Positions 1 through 12,314 of a stretch of 64,000 nucleotides of DNA are shown here, piece by piece. The translations under genes were made by a program, and so were the position numbers. Source of the DNA: Copromyces sp. CBS 386.78 (Eukaryota > Ascomycota > Sordariomycetes > Sordariales > Sordariaceae); the NCBI GenBank assembly GCA_030685235.1, contig MU839112.1, positions 124,001 through 188,000 on the forward strand, written 5' to 3'. Positions within the stretch are counted from its first letter, which is position 1. Each line of letters opens with the position of its first letter. The notes beneath the pieces are model-generated. The model ran no database searches. It was not told the origin of the DNA and worked only from the letters and a program-made list of their open reading frames with translations.

Positions 1-2
1 CG

Positions 3-110
3 CATCCGTACAAGGAGAACCTGGTGCGGTTTGGCGGCAAGGTCGTGGGCGCTCCCGGGTGGGAGGAGGCTGTCAAGGCTATCAGGGAGGCGGATATGAA
101 GAGGATATGA
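3..110 (+). CDS. 3' end of an unidentified protein-coding gene (partial)
   Basis: An open frame enters from the left edge and reads 35 codons to a TGA at 108-110. The visible C-terminus contains GWEEAVKAIREAD, an amphipathic helix-like end with a basic last segment (MKRI). The codons avoid A/T-ending choices in the way the clear genes of this window do, which supports real coding. I do not recognise the family from this short tail. It could also be the last exon of a multi-exon gene. Confidence 0.5.
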   Translation, partial: HPYKENLVRFGGKVVGAPGWEEAVKAIREADMKRI

Positions 111-981
111 AGAAGGACCCATAAGGGACGAGGGTGGGTTGTGCAAGGTGTGAATTGAAGGGTTTGAAGACACTGGGGCTGGCTGCTGGCTATCCATCTA
201 CTCGTGAAGGGGTGTGTCAGAGGAACGGACGGGAGAGAAAGAGATGTAGGGACCAATCTACATCGAGCCGTACGAACCGTCCGTCTCGTCGACGAGGACC
301 GAGGACCGAGGACTACGTCAACTGTGAGGAAGATGGTAGGGACAACGACCGGCTGGAGCGAGACATATCATCTCGTTCAATGTTGTTGCTTCAGTTGGAT
401 GACACTTAAAACTAGGGGTGTCATTAACGGGCTATGCCGCCAGTGCCAGTCTGTATATTACATGGGAAGCCGGTCCATAAGTGTATTTTCGCACTGGATC
501 GTGTATAAACTTGGGTTAGAAAAAGAAGGGCCTCTCATTGTACAAACACATCACTCAACAAGATACCATCCGTGATTACGACTCATGAGAGCAGTTTGCC
601 GGACTCTGTTCAACATTTGCGAAAACACAGGGCGGAGAACCTACCCATGTATATGCCTATACATACAGCTCAAAACCAAGACGTACGTACATTCACATGG
701 TGTTCCAACCATGCAGCTAGCAGCGCTGCTCAGAAACTTGCTTGTTCATAAAGGGAAGTTTATTTGGTTACCCCTGAAAATCAGCGCCAGTCAAGATGTA
801 CATATGTAGCCTTGTATCAAGAAGATCTCTTTCCACCTTTATCAAGCGTACGCCTTGCCCACCAACCAACCAGCCCCTCGCGACGGTGAGGGGAAATTCA
901 AGAAAAATGGTGATATCATAAAGAAGAGAGAGAAAGAAGAAGTGAACGTGCGACTTTTTCAAAAAACAAAGTCCAACAGTC
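111..981. other. Convergent intergenic region, 3' flanks
   Basis: This stretch lies between the end of the partial gene and the uricase stop codon and should hold both 3' untranslated regions. The short open frames have no coding character. No tRNA, 5S rRNA or repeat was seen. Confidence 0.5.
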
Positions 982-1953
982 TTACGAGCGAGAGACCTCG
1001 CACTTGATGAGACCGTTGGGACCGGACTGGGGAGCAAACACCTCGGCGTCCTTGCCGGTGTTCTGGAGGCCCTTGTGCCAGCCGAGGTCTGTTTTTTTCC
1101 CCGGGTTGTTAGTATGCCTGTCTGTCTGTATATCTTGAAAAGTGAAGATAGGTAGGGCTGCCAAATACTCACCAACTTCAAAGTAGTGCTTGTTGGGCAG
1201 CGAATAGTTGGTCTTGTCCGCCTCGGGCACCGCATCCAAGATCTGCTCGCACATCTTGTACATGGTGTTCTGGACGGACGCCGACTCGTCCTCGGCAAAC
1301 GTCTTGAGCGTGATGTTGCGGGCCGCCTCCCACGCAGCGTCAAAGCGCTCGACGCCCTCCTGCACGGCCGCCAGGTTGGCGAACTTCTTCCAGGTCCAGC
1401 CGGCGTCCACGTCGGTCGAGAGGATGCGGTCCCACGTCTCCTTGAGGGTGGTGAACTCGTCACGGACGAAGCCGTGGAAGGCGGAGCCGGTGCTCTTGAG
1501 CACCTGGAGGCCGACGATGCCGCTCTTGATGGCGATGCCGTCCCGCGTGACCGTGGCCTCGACGTTGCGGGTCTCCTGGCCGTCGCGCAGGAAGCTGTGG
1601 GGGTGGGGCTGGCCGTCGATGACGATGCGCGTCCAGCGGTGGACCGTCACGTCGATGTGGGCGGCGGTGATGTGGGCGTACTTGTCGAGGAAGTGCTGGC
1701 CCAGGATGCTGGCGTACAGCTCGGGAGGGTTGACGGGGTGCTCCTTGGCCTTGATGTAGATGGTGTTCTTGATGGAGTCGGTAGCGACAACCACGCTGTT
1801 ATCGGCCTCGGTGTAGGAAGTCTCGATCTGGCCCTCGAGAAGGCAGCAGACAGTCATCTCGGTGACCGACTGCTGGCCGGTCTTCTCATCCTTGTGGACC
1901 TTGTAGACGCGGACATTGTCCTTGCCGTAGCGAGCAGCAGAAAGGCGAGCCAT
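982..1953 (-). CDS. uaZ: Urate oxidase (uricase)
   Basis: Uricase oxidises urate to 5-hydroxyisourate, a step of purine catabolism that normally takes place in peroxisomes. The model has two exons: 1953-1173 and 1088-982. The intron at 1089-1172 (84 bp) starts gtgagt and ends acag, and joins ...NKHYFEV to DLGWHKGLQNTGKD. The protein is 295 aa, close to the usual ~300. Visible family landmarks are GKDNVRVYKVHKD near residue 10 (the catalytic lysine region), VATDSIKNT with Thr58-Asp59, and NKH at about 254-256. The start at 1953 (MARLSAARYGKDN) fits the family. An upstream in-frame ATG at 1995 would add 14 residues. The C-terminus reads CEVSRS, not the usual SKL or SRL targeting signal. GATA motifs and a TATA-like box lie upstream. 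Confidence 0.95.
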   Translation of the reverse strand: MARLSAARYGKDNVRVYKVHKDEKTGQQSVTEMTVCCLLEGQIETSYTEADNSVVVATDSIKNTIYIKAKEHPVNPPELYASILGQHFLDKYAHITAAHIDVTVHRWTRIVIDGQPHPHSFLRDGQETRNVEATVTRDGIAIKSGIVGLQVLKSTGSAFHGFVRDEFTTLKETWDRILSTDVDAGWTWKKFANLAAVQEGVERFDAAWEAARNITLKTFAEDESASVQNTMYKMCEQILDAVPEADKTNYSLPNKHYFEVGEYLAALPIFTFQDIQTDRHTNNPGKKTDLGWHKGLQNTGKDAEVFAPQSGPNGLIKCEVSRS

Positions 1954-2136
1954 GGTGTCGTTAACCGTGGTGCTTTTTGGCCTATGTGGAAGCATATAGT
2001 CTGGAGAGGGGTTCTCGGCTCGGTGCGGGGATCAAGAGATCCGGGAATAGAAAGGAAGAACCCTTTGAGAATATGGAATGGCGTCAAGCTGTAAGAGGAA
2101 CTTGGGGCAAGCAAGTTAAGCTTACGCAGCGATGTG

Positions 2137-2411
2137 GATATCGACTCTGTAGCTGAAGAGTAAGGTAGCTGAAAGATAGAGAAATGGGGCAAAGAACAAA
2201 GAGAGATCTTCACTTTGAAACTGAGTCGGAGCTTTGAACAGTTTTATATCAAACTTCGAAGCTTCGTCTGTCTGAGAGTGTCAATCGCAGATAGGCGACG
2301 GGACTTCCCCCTTCCCACCTGCTCAGCTTGTACCTACCTCATCGGCCCCTCTTGACCGAGCGTTGCATGTGTTTGGTAACGCAGCTTGGTAACTGTGAAT
2401 AACGTCCGATA
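2137..2411. promoter_or_regulatory. GATA motifs upstream of uricase
   Basis: GATA cores occur at 2137-2140 (GGATATC, both strands), 2175-2178 (AGATAG), 2290-2293 (AGATAG) and 2408-2411 (CGATAA). In Neurospora and Aspergillus, purine-catabolic genes are under GATA factors (NIT2/AreA), so these are sensible candidates. Single GATA tetramers are common by chance, which keeps confidence low. Confidence 0.3.
2242..2247 (-). promoter_or_regulatory. TATA-like box upstream of uricase
   Basis: On the minus strand this reads TATAAA within GATATAAAACTG, about 290 bp before the chosen uricase ATG. That distance would leave a plausible leader. This is sequence only, and the start site is not known. Confidence 0.4.
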
Positions 2412-4470
2412 ACGAAATGGGCACAAGGATATGTCGGAATGCGCCTTGTAGCGGCTTCCGTCCCGTGCCCATGTCCGGGAAGACAAGACGTTCCCACGGC
2501 GGTTCCTGGCGGCCCTTCCAGATGGATGTGTTGGTTTGACGGCAGGGAACGGTTGGCTTGCCCTCCAGTTTGTGGGGAATATCAAGTAACGTCGAGCTCC
2601 TCAGATGGGGTGGACCCTTCGGAATCCGCCGAATGCCACGGGATTTCCAACCCAGAAGGCTGACGGCCGCTACGAACCTACGGCCCCAGCCCCCAGGGGC
2701 ACTTCCGTTCCATTTGGACCCCTCTCGGCGCCGCCCAGGGCAGTTTGCCGTTGTCGTCTGGTGGTGGATTTTAGAAGGCAGAATTCATTGCTATCTCCGG
2801 TCTTGCCGTCGGCCTGTCACACCAACGGCCAGAACTCCTATACATGAGATTACGTAGGTACTTTTGCTCGCAACCGGATCCAAGAGGAACACCAGTGGAG
2901 ATTGTTTTGTGTTCCCGTTTATAACCAGAGGGGTTGCACGGCGTTGAAAGGCTGCGGGGTCGGACCGCCGCAACGCCACAGACGGAGACTCGATTGGCAT
3001 CGTACGACCCGAGCATGTTTTCCATCTGCTTGCTGTCAGCAACATCTCCGTATCTACCTCCTAGGTAGCGGGGGCTCTTATCAGAACTTCTTATCGCTTA
3101 CATGTCCATGACCTGCTCTTTAGGATCCGATACTCTTATGTCAGATTTCTTCCAAAATACGGGATGATCTTCAGCGGATGAACACCGTTTGGTAGTAGAG
3201 GCTGGTTGAAAAAGCCATACATAGACCATAGAAGAAAGATGGTATATGTGTTCTTGCTCGTATCAAATGTGGATGAGCTACCAAGAATCGACTATACAAC
3301 TTCGCTACTTGATGCGGTCCATCATTCATTTACCTTTGGATGAGTCTTCACCTTCCTATATACTGACCAAAGCCATTCCCTCGAGCCTTTCAGGTCTCCT
3401 TGGCCCGTTCTTAACGTCGGATTTCTGTTTGTTCATAGAGTGGATGGACGCAGCTTGTGCACTTTCACCTCTTTCAGGAGAATGGGATCCGAAGGGGCAA
3501 ACGCATACCTAACCCTGAGACCACCTAATCGAAGAACAGCCCGAGCAATGCTTTGGACGTCCAGGCACCAGAGCCAAAACATAGCACGAGGAATAATGAA
3601 GGATGGGACAATCAGGGCAAGACATAGCCAACATATACAAGACTTTGTCCAGCAAGCTGGAATGGAAGGTTTCAATGTAGAAAGAGAACAAAGAGGAAGC
3701 CCAAGTGTAAACACCCCTTTTGGGTTGACAGGTCTAGGGTCGGGTCTGTCAGGGTTATAGGTGTGGAAACTGGGCTGAGTGGGGGCTGAACTGTTAAAGT
3801 GGGATCCATCTCCAGGTCCCAGTGCACCGACCAGGGAGGGCACCTTCCATTGCCCTGACCGAACATCCAAGGACATTGCAAATGACGGCGGTGCCCCCGT
3901 TCCAGTGATTCCGCTGTGTACCTCTACAGCAGCATTACAGTATCATATCCCGAAAGGTACCTACCTTACCTTACGGTACAGCCATCATACCCAAACCGAC
4001 CAACCCCTCGACACAACCAACAGTTTGCTAGAACTAGACGACGCCAGCACATCCCGACGACGGGAGGCGCATGCGACCCGACCCCGCTCATCTACTATCG
4101 CATCCCTCCAGTACCTTTAACGATCCGTTGGCAACTTGGGAGAAGCAACAACCTGCAATTGTCCGCCAGCATGAGAGACGCGGAATAGCAAACCGACAGC
4201 CTGCCTCCAACATAACCCGCGGAGACCGAGACAAGAAGACCTGATCGACTACGAGAGCGACAAGCCGAAATACCAAGCAGCCCTCTCCGGCCGGCGCCCC
4301 AGGTGGTCACCAACCCACAACTCCCCGTCGAGAACGCCCGCCGGGAATCGATCGATGCGCCACAGGATACATAGGGCTCCCCCTCGACTGGCGAATCCGA
4401 GTGTGAATCCGAATCGAATGCCTGTGACGATAGCGAGCCCGGAAGCGGAAGCGTCCTGCGTGGAGGACAA

Positions 4471-7400
4471 ATGGCTGGGCCATCCACCATGTTGAGCGCA
4501 TCAGCGAACCCCCAGAACGCCAGATCCTACTCGTCGCAACAGCCCGGAACCTCGCAGACTTCCCGAGTGAGCTTCGATCGCGATGGCTTGCAACCACCGG
4601 GCCCCGCCCAGCCCCAGAACGGCGGTCGGAACCTCGCGGCGTCCGCTGTGAGCTTTGCCCCGCGCGGTACCGCTCTCAACCCGTCGCCCATGCCAGGCAG
4701 CTTCAGTTCCGACCTGCGAAGCCAGCTGAACCTCTCCCGGGCTGGGTCTCGCGCCGACGTATATTCCCTCGAGAAGCTGGACGAGTATGTGGACGACACG
4801 CACGACCAGCCCCTGTCGCAGTTACGGGAGGAGTTGAACCGCGAGATGAAGATCAAGGAGGGAAGCGAGAACATGCTGGAAGCTCTGAATACCAAAAAGC
4901 CAAAGCAGGCCAAGGAACAGCGAGCGAGGATCGAGGCCGAGCTGAACTCGTCCACTCAGAAGATCAAGGAGTTGCGTCGCAAAATCACTGCTGCCCAGAC
5001 CACCAAAGCAACACCAACCACTCCCGTCAGATCCAGAACCACTGCCTTTCTTCAGGACTCGAATGGTATGCGCTCCCCGCCAAGTGCTTCAAGGAGCGGC
5101 GCCGGTTCCGATTTTGACGAGCCGACCGAGTCACCCACATACGCCCTCACCGAGCTTCTCCAGGCCCTCGAGGTCGATGGCATGACCCCGGACTACTATG
5201 TTTCCAGGGCAAACAGCTTGGTCGATCTGTTCAAGCGTCATCCAACTCTCAAATACGACTTGGTGTGGTCCATTTTTGGCCTTCGCATGCAGGTCATGCT
5301 GATGAGCGAAAGTCGCGAAGTCGTTGCTGCGGGCTACAGGATGATACGATACGCCATCTCTGATCTAGCGTCTCTCAGGAGAATTCGTGCCCTGAATACG
5401 GATTACCTGGTTACATGGTGCGTTCACTTCTGTCAGTGTCCATCTCGGTCGAAAACTAACCAAATTACTCCAGGTCCTTGATCAAAGACCGTAAATCGGA
5501 CGTCGAGCGTGAGCAGGCTCTCAAGTTTGTTCGCGCCTTTCTCGATGTCAAAGACGGCGTTAAGGAGATCTCGAGAGCAGTCGTCCGAACCATCGCCGCG
5601 ATAGCTGAGGAGCCTGAGGAGCGGCTACGGTCAATCTGCATAGAGACTTTGGCCGAGGTTCTGATCCGCGATCCTGCCCTGCTAATATCTGCTGGAGGAC
5701 TGGCGCCACTGCGCGACGTCTTGGCTGATGGATCATACAAAGCCTCGGAGAGTCTGACAAGCGCTTTCCTCTACCTCTTGGATGCGCCACAACGACGCAA
5801 ATACCTTTGCGCCGGAAACGAGTTGGAAATCCTCTTCACCGCGTTCACCGATGATCTCTCGACCAACGAGCGTATTCTGAAACAGAACTCTAGGGCCGTT
5901 GCATCGGCACTCAAGACATGGTCTGGGCTGATGACCTTGTCCATGTACAACTTCCGTGCCATCAAGTCCATGATCCACAGCATGGTCGTGAACACCGGAC
6001 CAATACGAGATACAATCCTCGATCTCCTCTACTCGTTGTTTCGTATCAAGTCCCCGGCGTGGGCCACCTCCTTTTTGGCCGGCAGGCGACTCACCACTTA
6101 TGGCCGAGTTACAAATCTCAGGTCTACGTCCACTAAAGGATCACATGGCGACTTTGATGATGACGGTGGTGAGCAGAACTTTGCCGAGCACTATACAGCA
6201 CTGTTGCTGGCCATCTTCGTCAAATCTGGGGTGGTACAAGGCCTCCTGAGGCTCACCCAGGACCTTGAAAACCCGCCTGTCAAGCGGAAGGCGACTCTCC
6301 TCATAGGAGAGATTCTCAAGCTCGCAAGCCGCCTTCTCCCACCGTCTTTGAGTAGTGGTCTGCAGATGCTGCCAGAACTGTTCAGCGCTGCCGCCAATCT
6401 TAAAGACGAGAACCATTTCATCGCTACCGGAGTAGTATACCAAATAAGCAGCGTCAGCAAGACGCTCTACAGATCATCGCCAACAACATACACGCCTTCA
6501 GTGATACCATCGAGCAACTCGTTGGATTTGGGGATACTTGATGACCATCCCAAAAGCAACACAGCCATCACATTTGATGATGCAACATTCCGACAACTAC
6601 TCGTTGATTCACACGTCTTAAGCAGCTCCAACTATGCCAAATGGAACTGGGACATAATACTGAGAGTAATTGAAGGGCCCCTCACAAGCGGAAAGCGGCT
6701 CGAAGAGGCCATTAAGGCATCCAAATTCATAAAGCGTATCATGAGCTTTTACCGCCCGTTCAAATACCGGTTCTCGGAGGTGAAGAGCACAAGAAACACG
6801 CAAAAGTACGTCAGAGTGGGATGCTCTCTCATGCACACTCTGTTACAAAGCCCCGAGGGCTGCAAATATCTCTCCGATAACAAACTCCTCAGGCAGATTG
6901 CCGAATGTCTGGCACAATGTGACCCAACAAGCGGGTTGACAGCACAATACCCAATGTTCGCTCGGGATCGTCTCACAGATACTTTGTGCGGAGGGTACTT
7001 CCCCATGCTCGGCATCCTCACCGGGGACCAGAAGGGTATTCAGATGCTCGATAGGTGGCGTATCTTCAACATGATGTATCGCATTATTGATCTCAAGCAA
7101 CGCCCCGACATCATCAAGCTGATGCTGGCAAACTTCGACTACTCTCTACACGGGCACCCACGAGTGCTTCTTTCCAAGTCCCTGACGGCCGGAACGAAGG
7201 ATATCCGGATCGACGCAACAAATGCCTTGCGCAAGTATGCCACACGACCAAGGATATCAACACATGGCCAGGAACCAAGTGACTCCAAATGGGCCATTCA
7301 GCTCCTGGTAACGCAGCTGTACGACCCAGAAATCGAAGTCTGTGCCACAGCTGTGAAGATTCTCGAGAAGGCCTGTAACACCAAGAACAATCTTGAGTAC

Positions 7401-9167
7401 ATCGTCGAGTGTCGACCAGCGTTAGATCATCTAGGAGAGATAGGAGCTCCCCTTCTATTGCGCTTTCTGTCGACCTCGATTGGCTACCACTATCTTGACG
7501 GCCTAGACTACATCAGCAACGAGATGGATGACTGGTTTCTTGGCCGCAATGATTCATACGTCAGCGTCATCGAGGCCAGCCTTGCCCGTTCCTTCCTAGA
7601 ACACCAAGACGACCACACCAACCGCATCAGCGTCTTCGATGACGAGCAAGAAATTGAGGCAGACAGTCACGTCCCTCCTCATTTCTACCGCGAGCTCACC
7701 CGAACACAAGAAGGCTGCAAGCTTCTGAGAGAAAAGGGTCACTTTGACGAATTTGCGGCCACGATCCGCGAGTACGGGATGCAGTCAGATGATCCAGAGA
7801 TGATCGTCAAGGTCAAGGGATGTCTATGGGCGGTAGGCAATGTCGGTTCCATGGAACTCGGCGCGCCATTCCTCGAGTCTTGCGACGTCGTCGAACAGAT
7901 TGTCAACATTGCCCAGAACCACGAGGTCATGAGTCTTCGCGGCACGGCCTTTTTCGTCCTTGGTCTCATATCCCGTTCCGTCCACGGCCTAGAGATCCTC
8001 CTTGAAAACGGCTGGGATGCCAACACCAACGTCCTCGGTAACTCGCTCGGCTTCTGCATCCCCACTAACCTCTCCAAACTCTTCTCTCTCAAACCATGGC
8101 AATACGTTCCCGTAACGGCCATCCAGCTACCCGACAGCCAAAAAACGGAAACCACCAAGCTTCCCGCCATCCCCTCCCGCCCGCGCTCACAGAGCTTGAT
8201 CAACGCCATCAAGGAAGAAGAAGAGGAGAAGCAAAAGGCGGCGGCGGCGGTGGTTGCGACGCAAATCAGCTCCAAACCCGACAACAGCACCGCCACCCAG
8301 TCAGCAGCAGGCAACAACGTTCTACCACTAGGTGCTGAAGATTCGTCGTCGGCAGTGCCCCGGAACGAACTCGATCCGGACCCGACGAACCAGCGCATCC
8401 TCGAGCTCATCATCGATCTGGCCAACATGGTGCTCTACCGCCGCTCGCGCGCCGAGCTCCTGCAGATCAAAGCCACCAAGAAGGCCGCCGGGTTCAAGCA
8501 GCCGCAGCTCTTCAGGAAGGTCATGAGTCTGCTCGAGTGCCACCACTACCGCCTGCCAGATCGGAACATGATTATCGGGTTATTCGACAAGTCTGTGTTG
8601 CGAGCGGTCATCTTTGATGAAGACCAGACGACAAGTGGTGGGGAGAGTGAGATGGATATGGATGAGGATGATGAGGATGAGGATGACGAGGATGAGGACG
8701 ATGGTGATACGACCATGTCGGCGACGGGGATGGATTCCGTGAGGGAAGAGGACGAAGAAGATGAGGTCCAACATGGCCGGCGCCAAGAGGATCCCGATGA
8801 TGACAACGGGATGAGGATGAGTGAAGACGAGGAGGAAGAAGAGGATAAATCATCCCCTCCCGCTCTCAAAGAGCGAGACCTCCACCGTCGAGGTGGCCAG
8901 CATGGTCATCTCCACCATGGCGGGCTGGAAGAAGCGAGAAGGAGATACGCCATGAATCCACCACCTCGTGGTATCAGCGGTAGTCCCGTCGGCAGCAGCA
9001 GCAGCGGCCGCGGCGGCGGTGTTGGAAGCTTCGGAAGTTCAGTGGGTCGTCCAGGCTCCGGTTCAGGCTCGGTGGTGGACGAGCAACTGAGGACAGAGCG
9101 ACAGAGGAGTATAAGTGACCCGGCGGACTTGGAGAGGCATTCCATGATCAGGGGGCCCTTTAGGTAA
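4471..9167 (+). CDS. tsc11: TORC2 subunit, Rictor / Ste20 / Tsc11 (Avo3) family
   Basis: Rictor-family proteins are the scaffold of TOR complex 2, which activates AGC kinases at the plasma membrane and controls actin and growth. There are two exons, 4471-5417 and 5474-9167. The intron at 5418-5473 (56 bp) starts gtgcgt and ends ccag, and gives DYLVTW-SLIKDRK. The protein is 1546 aa. Order of parts: Ser/Gln-rich N-terminus; charged coiled coil with LREELNREMKIKEG at about 118-175; a long helical-repeat body; the Rictor segment YSLHGHPRVLLSKSL near 872; the Rictor_V segment with WAVGNVGSMELGAPFL near 1100; and TNQRILELIIDLANMVLYRRS further on. The last ~170 residues are a disordered acidic stretch (Asp/Glu runs encoded at about 8640-8850) followed by a Gly/Ser-rich tail. 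The start follows GAGGACAA and is the first ATG of this frame that gives a family-like N-terminus. Confidence 0.93.
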
Positions 9168-10047
9168 CTGAGCGACAGTGAAGGTTATGGGTGGGTGGGT
9201 AGCTTTTTTTGTTCAGTTCAGTTGGTGTCGTTTTTTAGGATAACCTACAGCGGTCCAGCATTGAAAGGAAAGGAGGTCAGTGTTGCCAGGCAGGCATAGA
9301 GGATATGTTAGGCAATATTCTTGACAGTCGATCTCTTTTCTCGTTGGTTTTCATCTTGGCTGTCTATCTATATACAAGTTAGCTAGCTAGCTGGCTACCT
9401 GGACGATACTTACAGAAAGAAGAAATGGGGGTATGTGCGTGTGCGGGTTAGGTGTCAGTGGTCGGTCGGTTGCTTGGTTGGGTGTTTGCAGAGCGGATGA
9501 AAGCATAGGTATGGATGGGTACTTACATAGCGAGGTGTGATCTCTTAAGATCACGCGTTTTCTAATTTTGATTTGTGTTTCTCTTGTGTCGTGATCTCTG
9601 CGTGCAACGTCAGAGACATCCTCGGTTCAGTCATCACGGGCTGGTCGGTGGGTTGGTTCTGTTCTCTAAGTATACGTCTACGTACCTATGCATGGATGCC
9701 CGGCCGGCGCAAAGAAAGTTTCGGCGGCATCCTGTGAAGTGAGTGTGCCATTATGCCTTCAAGTTCTTTTCATTACAGTTGGCAGAAATCACCCGCTCAA
9801 GTTATCAGGTCCGCCAGCGGTATGGGTGACGGCTAGTAAGTCTTAATACAATGTTAATATTATGGCCGCGCGCCAGAGAATTCATTCGATCATCTAGCAC
9901 CTCCCTCTTTAACCGACGTTATAATTCAGTGGCCCAGAAAGGAGGGCGGATCAGATAAGCTCCTGCGTACAGTACGAAATAAGAGTAACAGGAAGTAACG
10001 CTTCTTGTTTTGCTTTCCGAGTCGTTCAAGTTTGGGTTCTGCTTCTT

Positions 10048-10392
10048 CAGTTCTCATGCTATGAGCGAGCAGCGAGCAGTGGGTAATCAACTGTGACATT
10101 CAGTTGCATTTTTCCAGTTCAGGTGAACTTGGCTACTACAGTTGTAGTCAGGCCGGTTAATACGTTCGAGTTGCTCAGTTGAGTTCAGAAGACTGGAGCA
10201 TTCAGTCCGTCGTCAGCGTTCATTTACTGCGAGACTGCGAGACGCTCACTCAGTCTACCTAGAGGTACCAATAAAGTTCATATCTCAACCCCTGACGTGC
10301 AGTGACTGCACTTTTCGAGTCAATTTCAGTTTCGTTTTCTGGCTGAGTGCACTGAACGGAGTGAAAGAGTGAGCAAGCTGAGACTGGAACTG
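10048..10392. repeat. Patch densely packed with CAGT/ACTG tetramers
   Basis: I count 18 occurrences of CAGT or its complement ACTG within 345 bp, at 10048, 10077, 10090, 10101, 10115, 10139, 10176, 10192, 10203, 10226, 10234, 10251, 10300, 10305, 10327, 10351, 10383 and 10389. About three would be expected. Spacing is irregular (5-49 bp), so this is not a tandem repeat. Small dyads are embedded, at 10117-10128, 10135-10148 and 10297-10311. A looser tail continues to about 10550. Confidence 0.55.
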
Positions 10393-10413
10393 CGATAACT
10401 ACCGCGGCCGCCT

Positions 10414-10440
10414 AGCCAGCTGCGTAGTACGCAGCTGGCT
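10414..10440. repeat. Perfect 27-bp palindrome (13-bp arms, 1-nt centre)
   Basis: The left arm AGCCAGCTGCGTA (10414-10426) and right arm TACGCAGCTGGCT (10428-10440) are exact reverse complements around a single G at 10427. It lies just right of the CAGT-rich patch. A 13-bp arm at near-zero spacing is not expected by chance in 64 kb. Confidence 0.8.
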
Positions 10441-12314
10441 TCAAGTTGGTAAGGTACTCAATGGGTGAGCGTCATGGTCCATTCTTGTCCTTCAACACCG
10501 TCGGTTCAAGAACTGCCAGTGAAGTCTAGACGAGCACTGTGACTTGCAGCAGTGTATAGAGGTACCGTGACCTCCAAGTTCCAGGCTCGCTTGTTGAATG
10601 TACAGAGCGGGTCAACTCATGCTATAATAATGCCTTCACTGATAGTGCAGCTGAGTGTTTTAAGATACCATTACACTAGAATTGGTAGAGAGGGTAGTAG
10701 AGCGATCGATTTTTCCGTGTAGAAGTTCAGGTTTGAGCTCATCAACAGATGCGAAGGCGAGGTAGGTACATCTGCACTTTATTGTTTTTACGGAATAAGT
10801 AGCTGGAAGGAGCTAGGGACAGACCAATGGTCTAACTCCGATAATGAGCAGGAAGTGACCATGTCGCGGGTTGTGGCTCAGGGTGAGGAACTTGACGGAG
10901 GAAGGCACTATAGAGAAGTAGATTTCGTGAGGGAATGAACGGACTTGAAAGATAAAGACGCCGCGGACAAAATTGCGGTGCAGTGCAACAAGACGGTGAG
11001 TGGCAGTGACGATCAAAGACCAGCAATCGATTTATTCGTTTATGAACACTGACTGTAGCGCTCAGCTAACTGAAAAACAGACACCAATAGAAAGAAAGAC
11101 CACCCTGTGCAACGGACGGGCTCGGAACACTGTCCGGTAGAATCACAAGCGCCCGGGCAGTTCGGGTGACGAGTGAGCAGATGACTACCTGTACACCAGA
11201 GGTAGTGTAATGGCCTTCATGTCTCCCGTACTGACGCCTATGATGACCTTCAAGCTCATCAACTTCTTTGATCTTTTTAACACAACAGTTGGAACCGCGA
11301 ATATCATTGTCACGATTTCTTAATATCATGACTACAGTGGACCTGTTGATTCCAATACCTACCTACTGAAGTGAGTAGGAGAACGGAACCACCTTGCCAG
11401 ACTATCACTCCCCTGAGATCTAGCAAACGAGACCACGCAGCGACACATGGTAACGTTGCGATAGAAGGAGATAACCCATAGCAATCGCTTGGCCGGTCTT
11501 CAGCATAACCTCACAACATCTTTGCTGGTCACGGTTGAAGTGTAGCGAGAAGTTGCATGTGCATATGTTAAGCAGCCTGGGACACTCATAAATACTTCTC
11601 CTTACGGGCTTGCTGGAGATTTACCGACAAGCCGATCTCGTCCATGGCGAGTCAGTCCTTATCATAGGAGAGTTCTTGGTACTGTAGGTAGTCGGAGGCA
11701 GTTGCGTCTCCAAATGTCCAGCCAGCCTCAAGACCAGCTTCAGTATAGCAAGGATCACCGTGCTCTGACTCATTCACTTTTTACTTGCAACTTCCAACGC
11801 CGGCAATTGAGTTTACAGTCCTTACCGCAACTAAGAATAAAGATGATTGTACTAGGTCTCCCGAGGCGTCCCCGTGCTACTCAGAGGCGGGCTGATGATC
11901 CAAGTCAAGTACCGATCAATGTAGTCATTCCGATCTGTATCCCCGAGGTCGGGGCGTTCTCTGACCGACAGCGGGCTCACCGGTGGGTGCGGACCTTCTT
12001 CAACAATACGGAAGAGCTGCGATTTTCATCCGACTGACCACCGATTTGCACGACCTCGCTCGGAAGGGTAAATTGGGGGCAAAATGGATATCGCATCGCT
12101 GGCGTCATCCGAAGACTCACCGTCCTAAAACGTGTCTTCCTTACCTTACCTACCGCCCTCGTCCTTCTGCCAGTATGTTCCCTGCCCCCAAAAATGTATT
12201 TCGGTATTTCACTCGAGGGCGTCACCGTTTCGGTTGTTCCTTTCTGGGTGATTCCACGTCAATAACCAGGCAGGTTTCGGAGAAGGTTAGCTGAGCTGGC
12301 CCCGTTGGTGTTCA

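Larger units (their letters stand above)
1954..4470. other. 2.5 kb divergent intergenic region between uricase and the TORC2 gene
   Basis: It should hold the uricase promoter on the left and the promoter and leader of the Rictor-like gene on the right. A C/T/A-rich run with repeated TACC (about 3953-3975) lies 500 bp before the right-hand start. Open frames of 92-147 codons around 3430-3880 on both strands lack a recognisable product, so I do not call them. Confidence 0.5.

Noticed and set aside
1186..2094. 302-codon frame on the plus strand opposite uricase
   Set aside because: It is the antisense shadow of the uricase coding region, with Val/Leu/Asp-rich composition typical of such shadows.
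3433..3876. Overlapping small frames on both strands upstream of the TORC2 gene (92 codons from the ATG at 3482, plus; 147 codons, minus)
   Set aside because: Neither product is recognised and they occupy the same DNA in opposite directions; likely leader or promoter sequence.
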